Part shown: in pieces, positions 36,535 through 46,776 of the stretch
Numbering within the stretch: the first letter of the stretch is position 1
Layout: every line of letters starts with the position of its first letter
Assembly (NCBI GenBank): GCA_015698045.1
Contig: BLAL01000051.1
Span: 213,501 to 277,500 of the forward strand
Source of the DNA: Rhizophagus clarus
Lineage: Eukaryota; Glomeromycota; Glomeromycetes; Glomerales; Glomeraceae
DNA: 64,000 nucleotides
Direction: 5' to 3'
Position numbers and translations under genes: made by a program
Notes under the pieces: generated by a model
What the model saw: only the letters and a program-made list of their open reading frames with translations
What the model was told of the DNA's origin: nothing
Database searches by the model: none

Positions 36535-39023
36535 TTATACTTTATTCTCATCAGATTTTCGCTCATCCTTTTCCTCCTTATCAACAACAAATTATGTCAA
36601 CCGCAATTAAAGAGAAAAAATGCATCGTCAAATTATTTCTATATCATAAAATTGTAAATCACTTATACTTTATGTGTGGCAAATAGTGATGTCATGTGTT
36701 ACTTACCTTGTTTTTTCTTCTCTTCTTTTTTTTAGGTGTACTGACAGTATTGGATGAATTATTTTTAATTCTTTTATTTAGTTTAATAAGTTCATTTTTT
36801 AATTGTGAAATATTCACAATTAAGATATTCTAAATTAATTATCAGTTATTAGCGTTAATACTGACAAGAATAATAAAAAAATAAAATTATTAACATTCAT
36901 ACTCTTAAAGTTAATAATAATGTTATCAATTTTACAATAACATTACCTTCACATGGGGTTAACGGTATTTCACTTTCATATAAAGTGAAGTAACAATTTA
37001 TATCATTTGAATCTTTCATTAAAACATTTAAATGAATTGTTGTCCCTAAATAAAAAATTAATATTATTAATAATAATTTCAATGATTATATAAATAATAG
37101 AAACATACAACCATAAATTTGCACTCCTAGTAAACAAAACTGATTTTTGGGAGGCAAACAAGAATTATAAATCCAAGATATCCCGTCATTACAATAACGC
37201 CAAAGTTTTAAATAATCATCTTTTGTTTTTTGTATCGTGCAACAAACACGAGAAGATTCTATGTATAAAAGTTCGTATTTTTTTTTATAAAATAATGCAA
37301 ACATTGCGTCAGGTTTATTTCCAATTTGAGAATAATCAGAAAAATTATTTTTTCTAAACTGACTTGCGACGCTCTGCATTTCCGCACTACGAAATAACAA
37401 TTTAATAGATATAATGTTAAATACTCATTTACAAATAAATAAGTAAATTGTAATTGCTTACACAGTTAAATATGTATTATAACAATCAATCCCTTTGAGT
37501 GTGGCTCTAAGAATGGGATTGATTACATCTACAAAGTAAGTATTTTCGTTTAATATTTTTAGATTATCTCCGTTCATCGAGTAAATTGGATTATTCCAAA
37601 TTTCATTACTATAGAAATATTTTAAATAAATGTTATTAAAATAACGATAATGATCAATTAAATTTAAACATTATTTACAGCACTCGTAATATATCATTGA
37701 CGACTTGCTTCTGTTTGGAAAGACTTTTTTTCCAACTTGAATCATGAAAAAATTTTTCAGGAGAATTTGAAAGTTCGTTATTTTGAACATATTCGTTCGA
37801 GAATCGAACGCATTTTATATTAATTTCATCTCCTATTTTTGGTGTATATTGATTCTTTGGCCACCAATGTATTAATTAATGTATTAATTAAGTAAATACT
37901 ATTATACCGCAGGTTTAATAATATTATTTATAAATACCAAAAATTGTCTTTGAGCTTCGTCATTTAACGATTTTATTAACAACGAATTTTCATCAAGCAT
38001 CTGACTCGCTTTAGGATCTTTTCAAGAAAGATTCTTGATATCGATATTAGATAATTTTTCTAACACAGCATCACACAACTCGGTATCAATATCAGATTCG
38101 GGTGACTACAAAATAATTGATTATCTATGTTGAATTAAATAGAATTTAGCACCATCTTATTATCACTTACGGTAAGTTTTTTTTGTAACTCTTCAATATT
38201 TCTAGAAATAGGAATATTATTAGATCCATTTTCATCTTGAGAACTCTATAAATAAAGAAATAAAAGGTTAAAAATCTTAATATTATATTTTTCAAAAATA
38301 TTAACAATGTGTAAAATACCTCATTATAAGAAAAAGCGCCTATTTCATTTAAGCTTTTTACAGCTTCATATCCATAATTTAACTAACAATTAATAAATAT
38401 AATATAATGTTAAATACAGTATTTATCAATTTATCATATATAATACTATAAAATACTACGACTCATATATATACGCTAGTATAACAATCATGCTCTATTC
38501 CGACCTCAAATGCATAAACTATCAATGCGATATTTGGTCGTCAAAAGCCATCATGAAATACACGTTCACATAAAGTCAATAGTCACAATTAATCATGATT
38601 ACTCTATTCCGACCTCAAATACATAAACAATCAATGCACTAGTTGGTCGTCAAAAGCCATCATGAAATACACGCCAATAGTCACAATTAATCACTATTTG
38701 GTCTTCAAAAGCCATCAAGAAATAAAAGCTCATATAAATTCAAAATAAGCATCATGTTTAAAATCATAGTCACATTATATTTACTAAAGCAATGACAAAT
38801 ACACTATACATGCATTATAAAACGATTTGTAAATAATATTCTTGCGTTCCTCATCATGAATCTTTAATAATGCAAGGTCTAGTACTCTCTTCACTTCCAA
38901 TTGCGCGAATTCAAAAGTAGGAAATTCAGCTGAAAGTTTTGTTACTAACTGATAAACTATTGTATATTCTGAAATAGTACAAAGTTTGGCAGAAAGTAAG
39001 AAATTTCCAATGTATTCCGCCAT
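36535..39023 (-). pseudogene. Family A member 2: PD-(D/E)XK-like, 10 or more exons, one nonsense codon
   Basis: First exon from ATG 39023 (MAEYIGNFLLSAKLC); its 3' end is unresolved. Then in-phase exons 38382-38320, 38245-38171, 38105-37908, 37854-37679, 37608-37462, 37386-37112, 37045-36903, 36829-36707 and 36576-36535 (ends DERKSDENKV). Key motifs are NDILRVL/NEIWNN, TYFVDVINPIL, KPDAMFALF, YELLYIESSRV, KDDYLKLWRYCNDG and LGVQIYGTTIHLNV; the C-terminal tail is Lys-rich. Nine consecutive introns splice correctly, but the 38105-37908 exon has one in-frame TGA (NLS-stop-KDPKAS, near 38018) where a Trp would fit. It is therefore either very recently inactivated or misread. The Ser of E-S-S replaces the usual catalytic Lys. 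Confidence 0.72.
38488..38740. repeat. ~100-bp tandem repeat in the first gap/intron of the 36535-39023 gene
   Basis: CTCTATTCCGACCTCAAAT, then GGTCGTCAAAAGCCATCATG and AGTCACAATTAATCA occur twice, with a partial third copy ending near 38740. The units differ by a small deletion. Confidence 0.85.
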
Positions 39024-40261
39024 TTTCGTAAAAAAATAGACGAAAAGCTGAGCCAAGATACTATTTTTACGTGTCGCGTCATAATAAATTTTTTGAAGTC
39101 ACGTGGGATGGCTGTACCAGGCCTTAGGGGCTAGGGGTTAGATAAATAAACGGGAGGCTCAACTTAAGGTTACACAGACTGATAAATAAACTGATAGAAC
39201 TGTCACTCAATATGCGCTGCTTATGATCATGCATTCATTAATGAAATTTTGAAAGAATCGCATGAACTTCAGACAAATTAACAATTTATTAATAAAAAAT
39301 TTTTGGTATTGGGTTGTCACAGAATAGCATGAATTTTTTTTACTATATTATGCAAGCATGCAATTTGAAACAAATGGTCTAAATGAAACCAATTCATTGA
39401 AACATTGCACTAATGAGCTCTCAAAACTTGTATACGCTAGTTTCATATTTTAAGAAATAATTTCAGATTATGATACAGATACTAAAATTTGCAATATTTT
39501 TAATGCAATTGCTAAAAATGATCACGTATTTTTGAACTATTTTCTTGGAAATTTCATTCAGATGGTATTGGGACTGATAATGTAACTGCGAACAGTAGAG
39601 ACAGTTAGAATTGATGCATTTGTCTTGTTTTACTATTGAAGAAAAGCGGGTCAATTCCATTTATTGAATTATATAACCTATAATCAATAGTAAAATATAA
39701 TTAAACTAAATACATATATATGTTGTAAATTTGCTGGTGCTTTGAATTTCGGTACCAATTTTCAACAACTGTTTGTTTCGTTCGCCTTCAAGAGTATAAT
39801 AATGCTGTTATAGTTTGAACTAAGCATAAGAAGAAAAATCAGCAACGATAATTGATTATTTTAGCCTTAAGTTTTACACTTTGTTTTAATTTTTATTATT
39901 AATCATGAATTTCACAAATAAAATTTATTGCTATTTATCAAAATTGCTTTTTCATTGATTTCTTTCATTTTTAATTTAGTTTATTTATTATTACATACTC
40001 ATTATTTTCTTTAATATTTAATGCATCCTAATAATATAACGATATGATCATAATATATTTAGTAAAATATAACGATGTCTAGATACTTAATAATAAGTAA
40101 TATAACGACATCTAATATATTGTGATTACTTACGCTAAATACCTTCAAACTGAAATCAGTATTTTTAGTACTAGTAAGTTTCTTGACTTGACCTTATCGA
40201 TACTTTTTCTAAAGTATATTTTTTCAATTCGTAAAGAACACAAATTTCTGCCTAATCCATG
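39024..40261. other. Intergenic; CACGTG at 39101
   Basis: TCACGTGG at 39099-39106 lies 76 nt before the minus-strand ATG 39023. The remainder has no supported gene; 40020-40130 has reiterated TATAACGA(C/T)(A/G)TCTA words. Confidence 0.4.
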
Positions 40262-40770
40262 ATTTAATGGTTGAAAATGCCGTCTCTATAGGGTTATAAT
40301 CAGGAAAATATAGTGGCAGGAAAACAACATGACACCTCAATCCTCTTAGCAGTGCTATCACTTCTTTATCATGATTTATTCAAGCATTATCCATTATAAT
40401 TACACTATTATCATTTGGTTAAGGATTCATTATTGGTAACTAAAAAATAAATTTATCAATTAGTATATAAAATAAATTTAAATATAAAATTTTTATAATT
40501 ATTATTTTATTAGTTTATCACTTGATCAAGAATAAAATCAACGAATCTTTTTCTATCACATGATCCTTCAAATATATCAACAGCAACAAATCCTTCTAAC
40601 GTAAGAGCAGACAAAATTGTATATCTTCTTCCTCGTACAAACACTACTTTTTTATGCGCACGTACATTGCGAGGAGAATATCCATATAATCTTGATAGAC
40701 TCCTTTCATCTTTAGCACTTTCATCAATATAAATTAACTGATTTGGAGTGTATTTTTCACTAATAACACC
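40262..40770 (-). pseudogene. Tc1/mariner-type (DDE_3) transposase relic
   Basis: The minus strand reads EKYTPNQLIYIDESAKDERS (first Asp), then a YGYSP...VRAHKK region and VRGRRYTILSALTLEG. After an in-phase 80-bp intron it continues VIIMDNA (second Asp), ALLRGLRCHVVFLPLYF and PDYNPIETAFSTIKSW (third acid). Two stops break exon 2: TAA (in NP-stop-PND) and TGA (in NA-stop-INH). The N-terminal DNA-binding half is absent; the frame stops abruptly at about 40770, where unrelated coding sequence on the other strand begins. Confidence 0.85.
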
Positions 40771-41146
40771 CGCTCATAATGAACGAGATCACATAGAAAT
40801 CTTATTATCAGAATATCGCAATGATCCTTGTGAATCAATTGGACAGAAAGCCGTGAATACTCGTAAATTGGTTATGTGGAACCTGATACAAGAACTTTTT
40901 TCAGCATTTTGCCATTCTGATGATTATAATCGCTATCAAAATCCTTTATGGAATACTAACTCTCCCGACCAGATTACGGTAATTGGTATTGAACGTCTTG
41001 GTAACTGTTTTCCTGATGGAACTTTAAGAATCGAAGCAATTTTCCTACAAGACGTCATTTCAGTGCAAAAAAGTAATAAAGTTGGAAGGAAAAAACTAGG
41101 AATTACGAGATGGAAACCTATTGATCAAAATTCAATAATTTATTAG
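40770..41146 (+). pseudogene. Orphan gene fragment abutting the transposase relic
   Basis: The plus strand is open for about 125 codons (TPAHNERDHIEILLSEYRND, later WKPIDQNSIIY) with good coding composition but no in-frame ATG before its middle. Its 5' end coincides with the transposase break, so it is probably the 3' end of a host gene cut by transposition or rearrangement. Not recognised. Confidence 0.4.
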
Positions 41147-41242
41147 ATGACATTATAATTAATTCAGAGAAAGATCTTGCGCTAGTTTTTGCATTCAAGG
41201 CTTCATCAAACAAGAATCAAAAATTGTTACTTCAGTATTAAC

Positions 41243-42045
41243 AGTTTTTTTTTTGATTTTCTGATAGAGAAGTACTTAGAAACTGTTTTATTACCGAACA
41301 TAATTTGGCATGAACATTTGCGCGCGTTTTCACATTTACGATTAGGTAAAATGTATCATAAAATATTAATCAAAAATCAGTTATTTCTTGACATTGCTCG
41401 TATTGACAAGGATATTTTTTTTGATTTTCTGACAGAGAAGTACGTTTAAAGCATTTTTGTTACAAATTATTTTTTGTCATAAACATTTGCTTGCTTTTTC
41501 ACAATCAGATCAGATAATATTCATCATATAAGAAGAATCAAATATTGGTTATTTCAGAGAATTGCACATTAATGCCATAATTTTTTTTTTGATTTTCTAA
41601 TAGATAAGTACTTGAAAACTGTTATATTACCGAATACCGATCATATTCTGTCATGCACATTTGCTCGCTTTTTCACAAAATTATCATGTAAGATTTATCA
41701 TATAAGAAGAGTTCAATCATTGGTTATTTCAGAGGATTGCACATAATAACATATTTCCTTCTTTGATTTTCTGATAAAGAAGTACTCAGAAACTGTTATA
41801 TTACCAATCATATTCTGCCATGAACATTCGTGCGTGTTTTCACATTCATGATCAGGTAAAAATGCATCACATAATATTAATCAAAAGTTGAATATTTCTT
41901 AAAATTGCTCATAATAAAACGATTTTCTTTTCGATTTTCTGCTAGAGAAGTACTGTACGTTGATAGCGTTTTGTTACAAATCACTTTATGTCATGAACAT
42001 TTGCTCGGGTTTTACAATCAGATCAGGTATGATTTATCATATAAA
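41243..42045. repeat. 168-bp satellite, five units
   Basis: GATTTTCT landmarks fall at 41255, 41423, 41591, 41765 and 41933, spacings of 168, 168, 174 and 168. Each unit has a T-run, GATTTTCTGATAGAGAAGTA, AACTGT(TA)TTAC, a (A/G)AACATTTGC...TTTTCACA block and a TCATATAA(TATTAATCAAAA) tail. It is the same family as 5740-6045. Confidence 0.92.
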
Positions 42046-42249
42046 AATAACACTCAATTTCATTAATTAATATTAAATTTTTTTTTTTTACGGGAAAGAA
42101 TAATTTTATCAAATGCCCAGACAAAATTCATAAAAATTACCATTTAGTACTGAAAAATGCATTGGATAACATAAGGTTCAATAATAACATTTCTTATATA
42201 TATAACTAAAACATCTAACACCTGAGATAAAAATGGTGATGACACTGAC

Positions 42250-42509
42250 ATGATAATTTTAAACGAACGTTTAGAAAAGATAGAGGAATTGGCTGAAAAT
42301 TCGTCTCAAATCACGCGTAGATTAGCATCAATTTCAAAGGTAATTATTAGCACTCATTAAGAAAACTTTATCATTTTTGATTTTAAATTTTATTATAATT
42401 TAGCAAGAAGAAAAATACTCTGGCACGTTACAAACTTCAAGATTTACAAAAATTAGTATTTGAAATTACAAAACTTATAAACACTTCAAAGAGCAATACA
42501 CGTAATTAA
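42250..42509 (+). CDS. Small coiled-coil protein, 2 exons
   Basis: Exon 1, 42250-42339 (MIILNERLEKIEELAENSSQ then ITRRLASISK), donor GTAATT. Exon 2, 42408-42509, after CAAG (KKNTLARYKLQDLQKLVFEI). About 63 residues with heptad spacing. The acceptor choice is inferred. It may be the end of a longer gene whose 5' part was replaced by the satellite. Confidence 0.35.
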
Positions 42510-42962
42510 CTTGTAATTTGATTATAATAAATTTCAATAATAATAATTATCTTAATAAAACATCCCACTTCTTAGATATTTGAAAGTTATTTATAAATAA
42601 TTAATAAAATAAAAAAATTAATTATGTTAAATAAATGCATTTATACTGGTTGATAATAAATAGTTTATAATGAAAGAAAATTTAAATAATAATGAATTCA
42701 TAAAAAAAAAATTAAAAAGTTTAGGCTATGCATCTGATTTTTCTCATTTGCCTATAGGCCTTTCTTTTTGATAAATGTAGACCGATTAAATACACGCTGC
42801 GAAAAATTGTCCAATATGGATAATTCTCAAAATTAGCAAGTGTTCAAATATAAAATCACTGATCACAAGTGTAATTACTAATTTTGTTAATTACACGTGT
42901 AAAAAAAAAAGAAAATAAAAAAAGCACCGTTTAAAAAAATTTTTGCAAATTTGCAATTAAAA

Positions 42963-44977
42963 ATGTTATTGCAAGTTTCTTATAATAACTTCAAAAAATT
43001 TTTTCCTGAATATTCTAATAATTTGCATGCTTTTTATGTTTATTTAGCGTTTTTCGAAAAATTAAACTACTCAAATTCAGAAGAAAATACCATTAATTCC
43101 TTTTTCTGTCGTAAAACGGTACTTTGTTTTCTCATTTACTTAATTATTAAAATTTAAATAACGAAATTTTTGATTGTTATTAGAATATTTATTGTTGTTA
43201 ATTATGAATTGCCATCCTAAACAGGATTTCGCAATAAATGATTAGATTTTATAATTAAGAATTTTTTATTATGAATTGCCATCCTAAACAGGACTTCGCA
43301 AAAAATGATTTTAAATTATATAATTAAGACTTCACCCTAAACAAGACTTCACAATGAAGTTTCTGATTTAAATTTTAAAATTCTTACCTTTTACAGGAAA
43401 ATTTATCATTTACTTACCATTTTTCTTTTATAAGTCTTTAATAATAAATAGATATATTGCGAAGTCATTTTATTTCAACATAAAAACGTTATTATCTAAC
43501 GGACAGACATTTAAATATTGGAATACCATAAAAGGGCATGCTAGTGACATCGGGATTATTAAAAGATTGAAAGATCTTGAAGAAGAAAATGGCTACTATG
43601 AAGAAATTGATAGCAATAGTGATGATGTTGATAGCGTTGCAGAATATGATCATAATGATTTTACAAAATTAGTTGATCAATTCAGATCGGTATGTTATGT
43701 TATTAATTTCTAAAATTTAATCAGACTTTATTTTTCTTACTATTATTTTATTTTTTTATGTTTTAGTTTCTTTTCACGAATTATAATATCGTGGACGAAA
43801 TAGCTAGAATAATTTTTGAAAATAGTGACAAACTTAATTGTAAATTATCACAAAATCATGACCTGTTATGTAACGGCATCGTGTTTAAAGAATTGTTGTC
43901 GTTGAATCATCCTACTATATATAAAATCTTGAAAAAGGTTAAAATGATTTCGCAACTTGATTCACCAAATATAATTCTTAAAGATCAAAATATTTCATTA
44001 ATCAGTGAACTATTAAAATATTCGTCAATTCCTACAAGTTTTTCTTTTAAACGTGAAGATTTTGCAATTTTAAAACTTATCGAAAAATTGTAAGTTGTTT
44101 ATCATTATTTGAATTGTTTGTATTAATTATTAATTATTTTATAGTTAACTTTATTATATAATTTAACTTTATTTACAAGTAATTATATCTGGAAGAGTAG
44201 TTCGTATCAAATCAAAAGTAATATTAGTGAAAAAACATATAGTAATGATATTGCTTTTCCTATTGTCAATTTTTCTTTAAAAGATATAACCAATATCGAG
44301 AGAAAATATGATGGGACGATATGCCAATCATCAAAATGTAGAAATGGAGGTTCTTATGATGGTCCAACAAAATTTCCTGATTTCTTAGCATATTACGAGA
44401 ATCAAAAACACGGGCATTTTTACGAGTTTTTCTTTTGCGAAGTATCATATGGTCCATTTACTTATAATGAAAGTCATACTAAAGATGACTTTACGAAATT
44501 GTTTAAATTCTCTGCTGATTCTCTAAATCATGATTTTTTATTTTTATCAGGATTTGAAGATTTCAATGAAATTTTTAACCATTACAAGCAGATAAAAATA
44601 TGCCTTTTTCACTTTTATGGTAATATGATATATTTATTTAAATGTATTTAAATATAAAATATTTATCTTATCACTCACACATAATATATTGTAATTTAGA
44701 TACAAAATTAGACATATATTTTGTTGACTGAAGTTTCTGGCCATTTGCTAAAATGACTAAATATTTTCAGATTGAGTTTCCTCTATTGCAATTAACTAAA
44801 AACAAAAGGCTAACAAATGAAATCAGCAAAATGATAAAAATCTTTGAATATGTAAATAACGTTCTGAATGATAATGTGCGAATAATTGAAAATATAGATA
44901 AATGGGTAAATGCAAATGTAGAAAATAGTATCGGTAGTCAAAACTTTAAATATATTGAAACGATTTATAGCCCTTAG
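42963..44977 (+). pseudogene. Family A member 3: PD-(D/E)XK-like, 5 exons, one nonsense codon
   Basis: Exon 1, 42963-43118. Exon 2 is open to 43689 (acceptor uncertain, about 43451). Exon 3, 43767-44089; exon 4, 44180-44619; exon 5, 44700-44977. Exon 4 carries KTYSNDIAFPIVNF, FPDFLAYYE, FFFCEVSYGPF and KDDFTKLFKFSADSLN, matching member 1 almost motif for motif (FFxEVSxxPF, KLxK...DSL). Exon 5 reads DIYFVD, TGA at 44729-44731, then SFWPFAKMTKYFQIEFPLL in the same frame, with Trp plausible at the stop. A TACACGTGTA palindrome lies 62 nt before the ATG. The protein would be about 430 residues; role unknown. Confidence 0.65.
43202..43360. repeat. 67-bp tandem repeat in intron 1 of the 42963 gene
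   Basis: TTATGAATTGCCATCCTAAA, then CAGGA(C/T)TTCGCAA(T/A)AAATGATT occurs at 43202 and 43269. A shortened third copy (CCCT AAACAAGACTTCACAA) ends near 43360. Confidence 0.85.
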
Positions 44978-45004
44978 GGATTTCAAAAATTATAGATAAT
45001 AGTA

Positions 45005-45214
45005 GTGTTTCGATCTGAAGCGGTTTTATCTGGTATTTATCCAGTATCCGTTTCGGTTAATTCAGGATGGAACTATCAGAATTACCAATTTTTTGATTCA
45101 TAATATATTAAATATTCTGGCCGAAATTATAGTTTATTCAGATCTGAGATTTAGAATCTTTTTTCGACAATAATCTTATTTAAAATATTTAAGATTTTAT
45201 CCGGATCGGAACAC
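45005..45214. mobile_element. TA-flanked MITE, 210 bp
   Basis: The left end GTGTTTCGATCTG and the right end read inward GTGTTCCGATCCG are both flanked by TA. Homology inward fades after about 15 nt. Internal reiterations of ATCCGG/ATCTGG-like words are seen. Confidence 0.65.
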
Positions 45215-45223
45215 TAGATAATA

Positions 45224-45704
45224 CACTACCCTACAATAAATATTCGGATTTTATAAATTTTACTTAGTAAAACATAGTAAAATTGATGATTTTCGGGATT
45301 CATAAAAGTTGGCAGATTTTCAGTAAAATCTGCCTGAAATTTTTTATTTTGAAGTCGATCAACTGTAGTTTTAAAGTATTGAAACAAAAAAAGAATTTTT
45401 TTTAAACATAAGAAAATGTTCTCATTGTAAAACATAGGTATCAATTTTTTTATATGTTTTTTGCATTTTTACATATAAAATTATCTTGTCTATTGCTTTA
45501 TATATGAACATTTTTTTGTGTTTTAAAGATAGAATACTTCTGATTATATGTTTAAAAGCTATAATTGATTGGCTTTCAAATAAAAAAATTTCGGATGGAT
45601 TTTACTGAAAATCCGCAGACTTTTATGCAACCAGAAAATCATCAATTTTACTATGTTTTACTAAGTAAAATTTGTAAAATCCGAATATTTATTGTAGGGT
45701 AGTG
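45224..45704. mobile_element. TA-flanked MITE, 481 bp, ~120-bp inverted repeats
   Basis: Ends CACTACCCTACAATAAATAT on both strands. The arms stay nearly identical through CGGATTTT, ACTTAGTAAAACATAGTAAA and ATTGATGATTTTC, out to about 120 nt. Flanked by TA (45222-45223 and 45705-45706). Lies 9 bp from the previous MITE. Confidence 0.88.
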
Positions 45705-45706
45705 TA

Positions 45707-46053
45707 GCTTATAATAATCAAGTGAGATGTGACTTAAATGTATTTGTAATTATTATCATTGTATCGTCTACTCAAATAAACTGTTTCCTGGCAAGTTTTA
45801 ATATTTTCTGAAATCAATTTGTAAATTTAAATGAAAGAAAGTATAACTGATAAATATAGTATCATCGGGTGGGTAAAAATTAAATAAAATAATTACGACA
45901 TATTAACATATTAAAACAAAACTAGAATTAATATAAATACTACTTTGCTTCTTATTATTATCGATAAAGTTTTAATTTTATTATTAAACATAATTCGACA
46001 GGCAAAAAAGAAGAATATTTATATAGAAAAAAATAACCACGCAACCTTTATTT
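45707..46053. other. Intergenic
   Basis: No feature seen. Confidence 0.3.
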
Positions 46054-46281
46054 TTATAATATTACTTTATAAGTTAATGTAACATCACTATCACTTGTTA
46101 ATAGTGCAATAAGAAATAAAATATGAGATGTCCCACAACTTATTCGAATAATTTTATGAACTTTCAATTCGTTTGTAATATTCATTTGAAATGGTGATGT
46201 CTCGTCATTTTCACTTTTATTTCCCAAGACATAAGAATCCCCAAATCCCCAAGTATAAACTTTATTGTCAGTGTCAATTGA
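46054..46281 (-). pseudogene. RCC1-repeat protein fragment
   Basis: Minus-strand KVYTWGFGDSYVLGNKSEND, then ETSPFQMNITNELKVHKI and ISCGTSHILFLI before TAA at 46056-46054. This is the C-terminal blade of an RCC1/Pim1-type propeller (WGFG...LGN, ISCG...H). The other blades are missing, so it is a fragment. Intact relatives are Ran exchange factors on chromatin. Confidence 0.7.
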
Positions 46282-46639
46282 CCGATTATTTTATGCATTT
46301 ATTACTTAGAATTTGTTGCATTTATCCATGAATCAAATTATGTATTACCTAGGGACGATGATTCTATGCAATCACATAATTTTGCATTAAATGCATAGAG
46401 AAACCATTAAAGTGCTAAAATGGTGAAAAGATTCCTGAATGTGTTCCCATTGAAGACGCATGAAAATGCCAGTAAGTACATTTTAACGTTTTCTTTTTTC
46501 CTAATTAAAATTAATTTTTTCTAATTTCATTAAAAATGTGAACACTAAAACAATTATCCAGTTCGTGCAAATATAACAAATTATGAAGTTCGCATTTTGA
46601 ACTGAATTTAATTAATGATGAAAAAAGAAGTATACATTC

Positions 46640-46776
46640 AATTGATTTTATTTGCTCTTCTTCATTATCAAATTATTCATATTCATCATCACTTCGAGCA
46701 AAATCTTTATCACAAACTGTACATTTATGAGGACGCACTTGCTCACGACCAGATTTCCCACGTGCATAAATTTCTC
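46640..46776 (-). pseudogene. C2H2 zinc-finger fragment
   Basis: Minus strand EIYARGKSGREQVRPHKCTV, then CDKDFARSDD. This is the Cys half of a classical C2H2 finger preceded by a typical linker. The His half is gone: the frame passes to an acidic tail and a stop. Confidence 0.55.
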
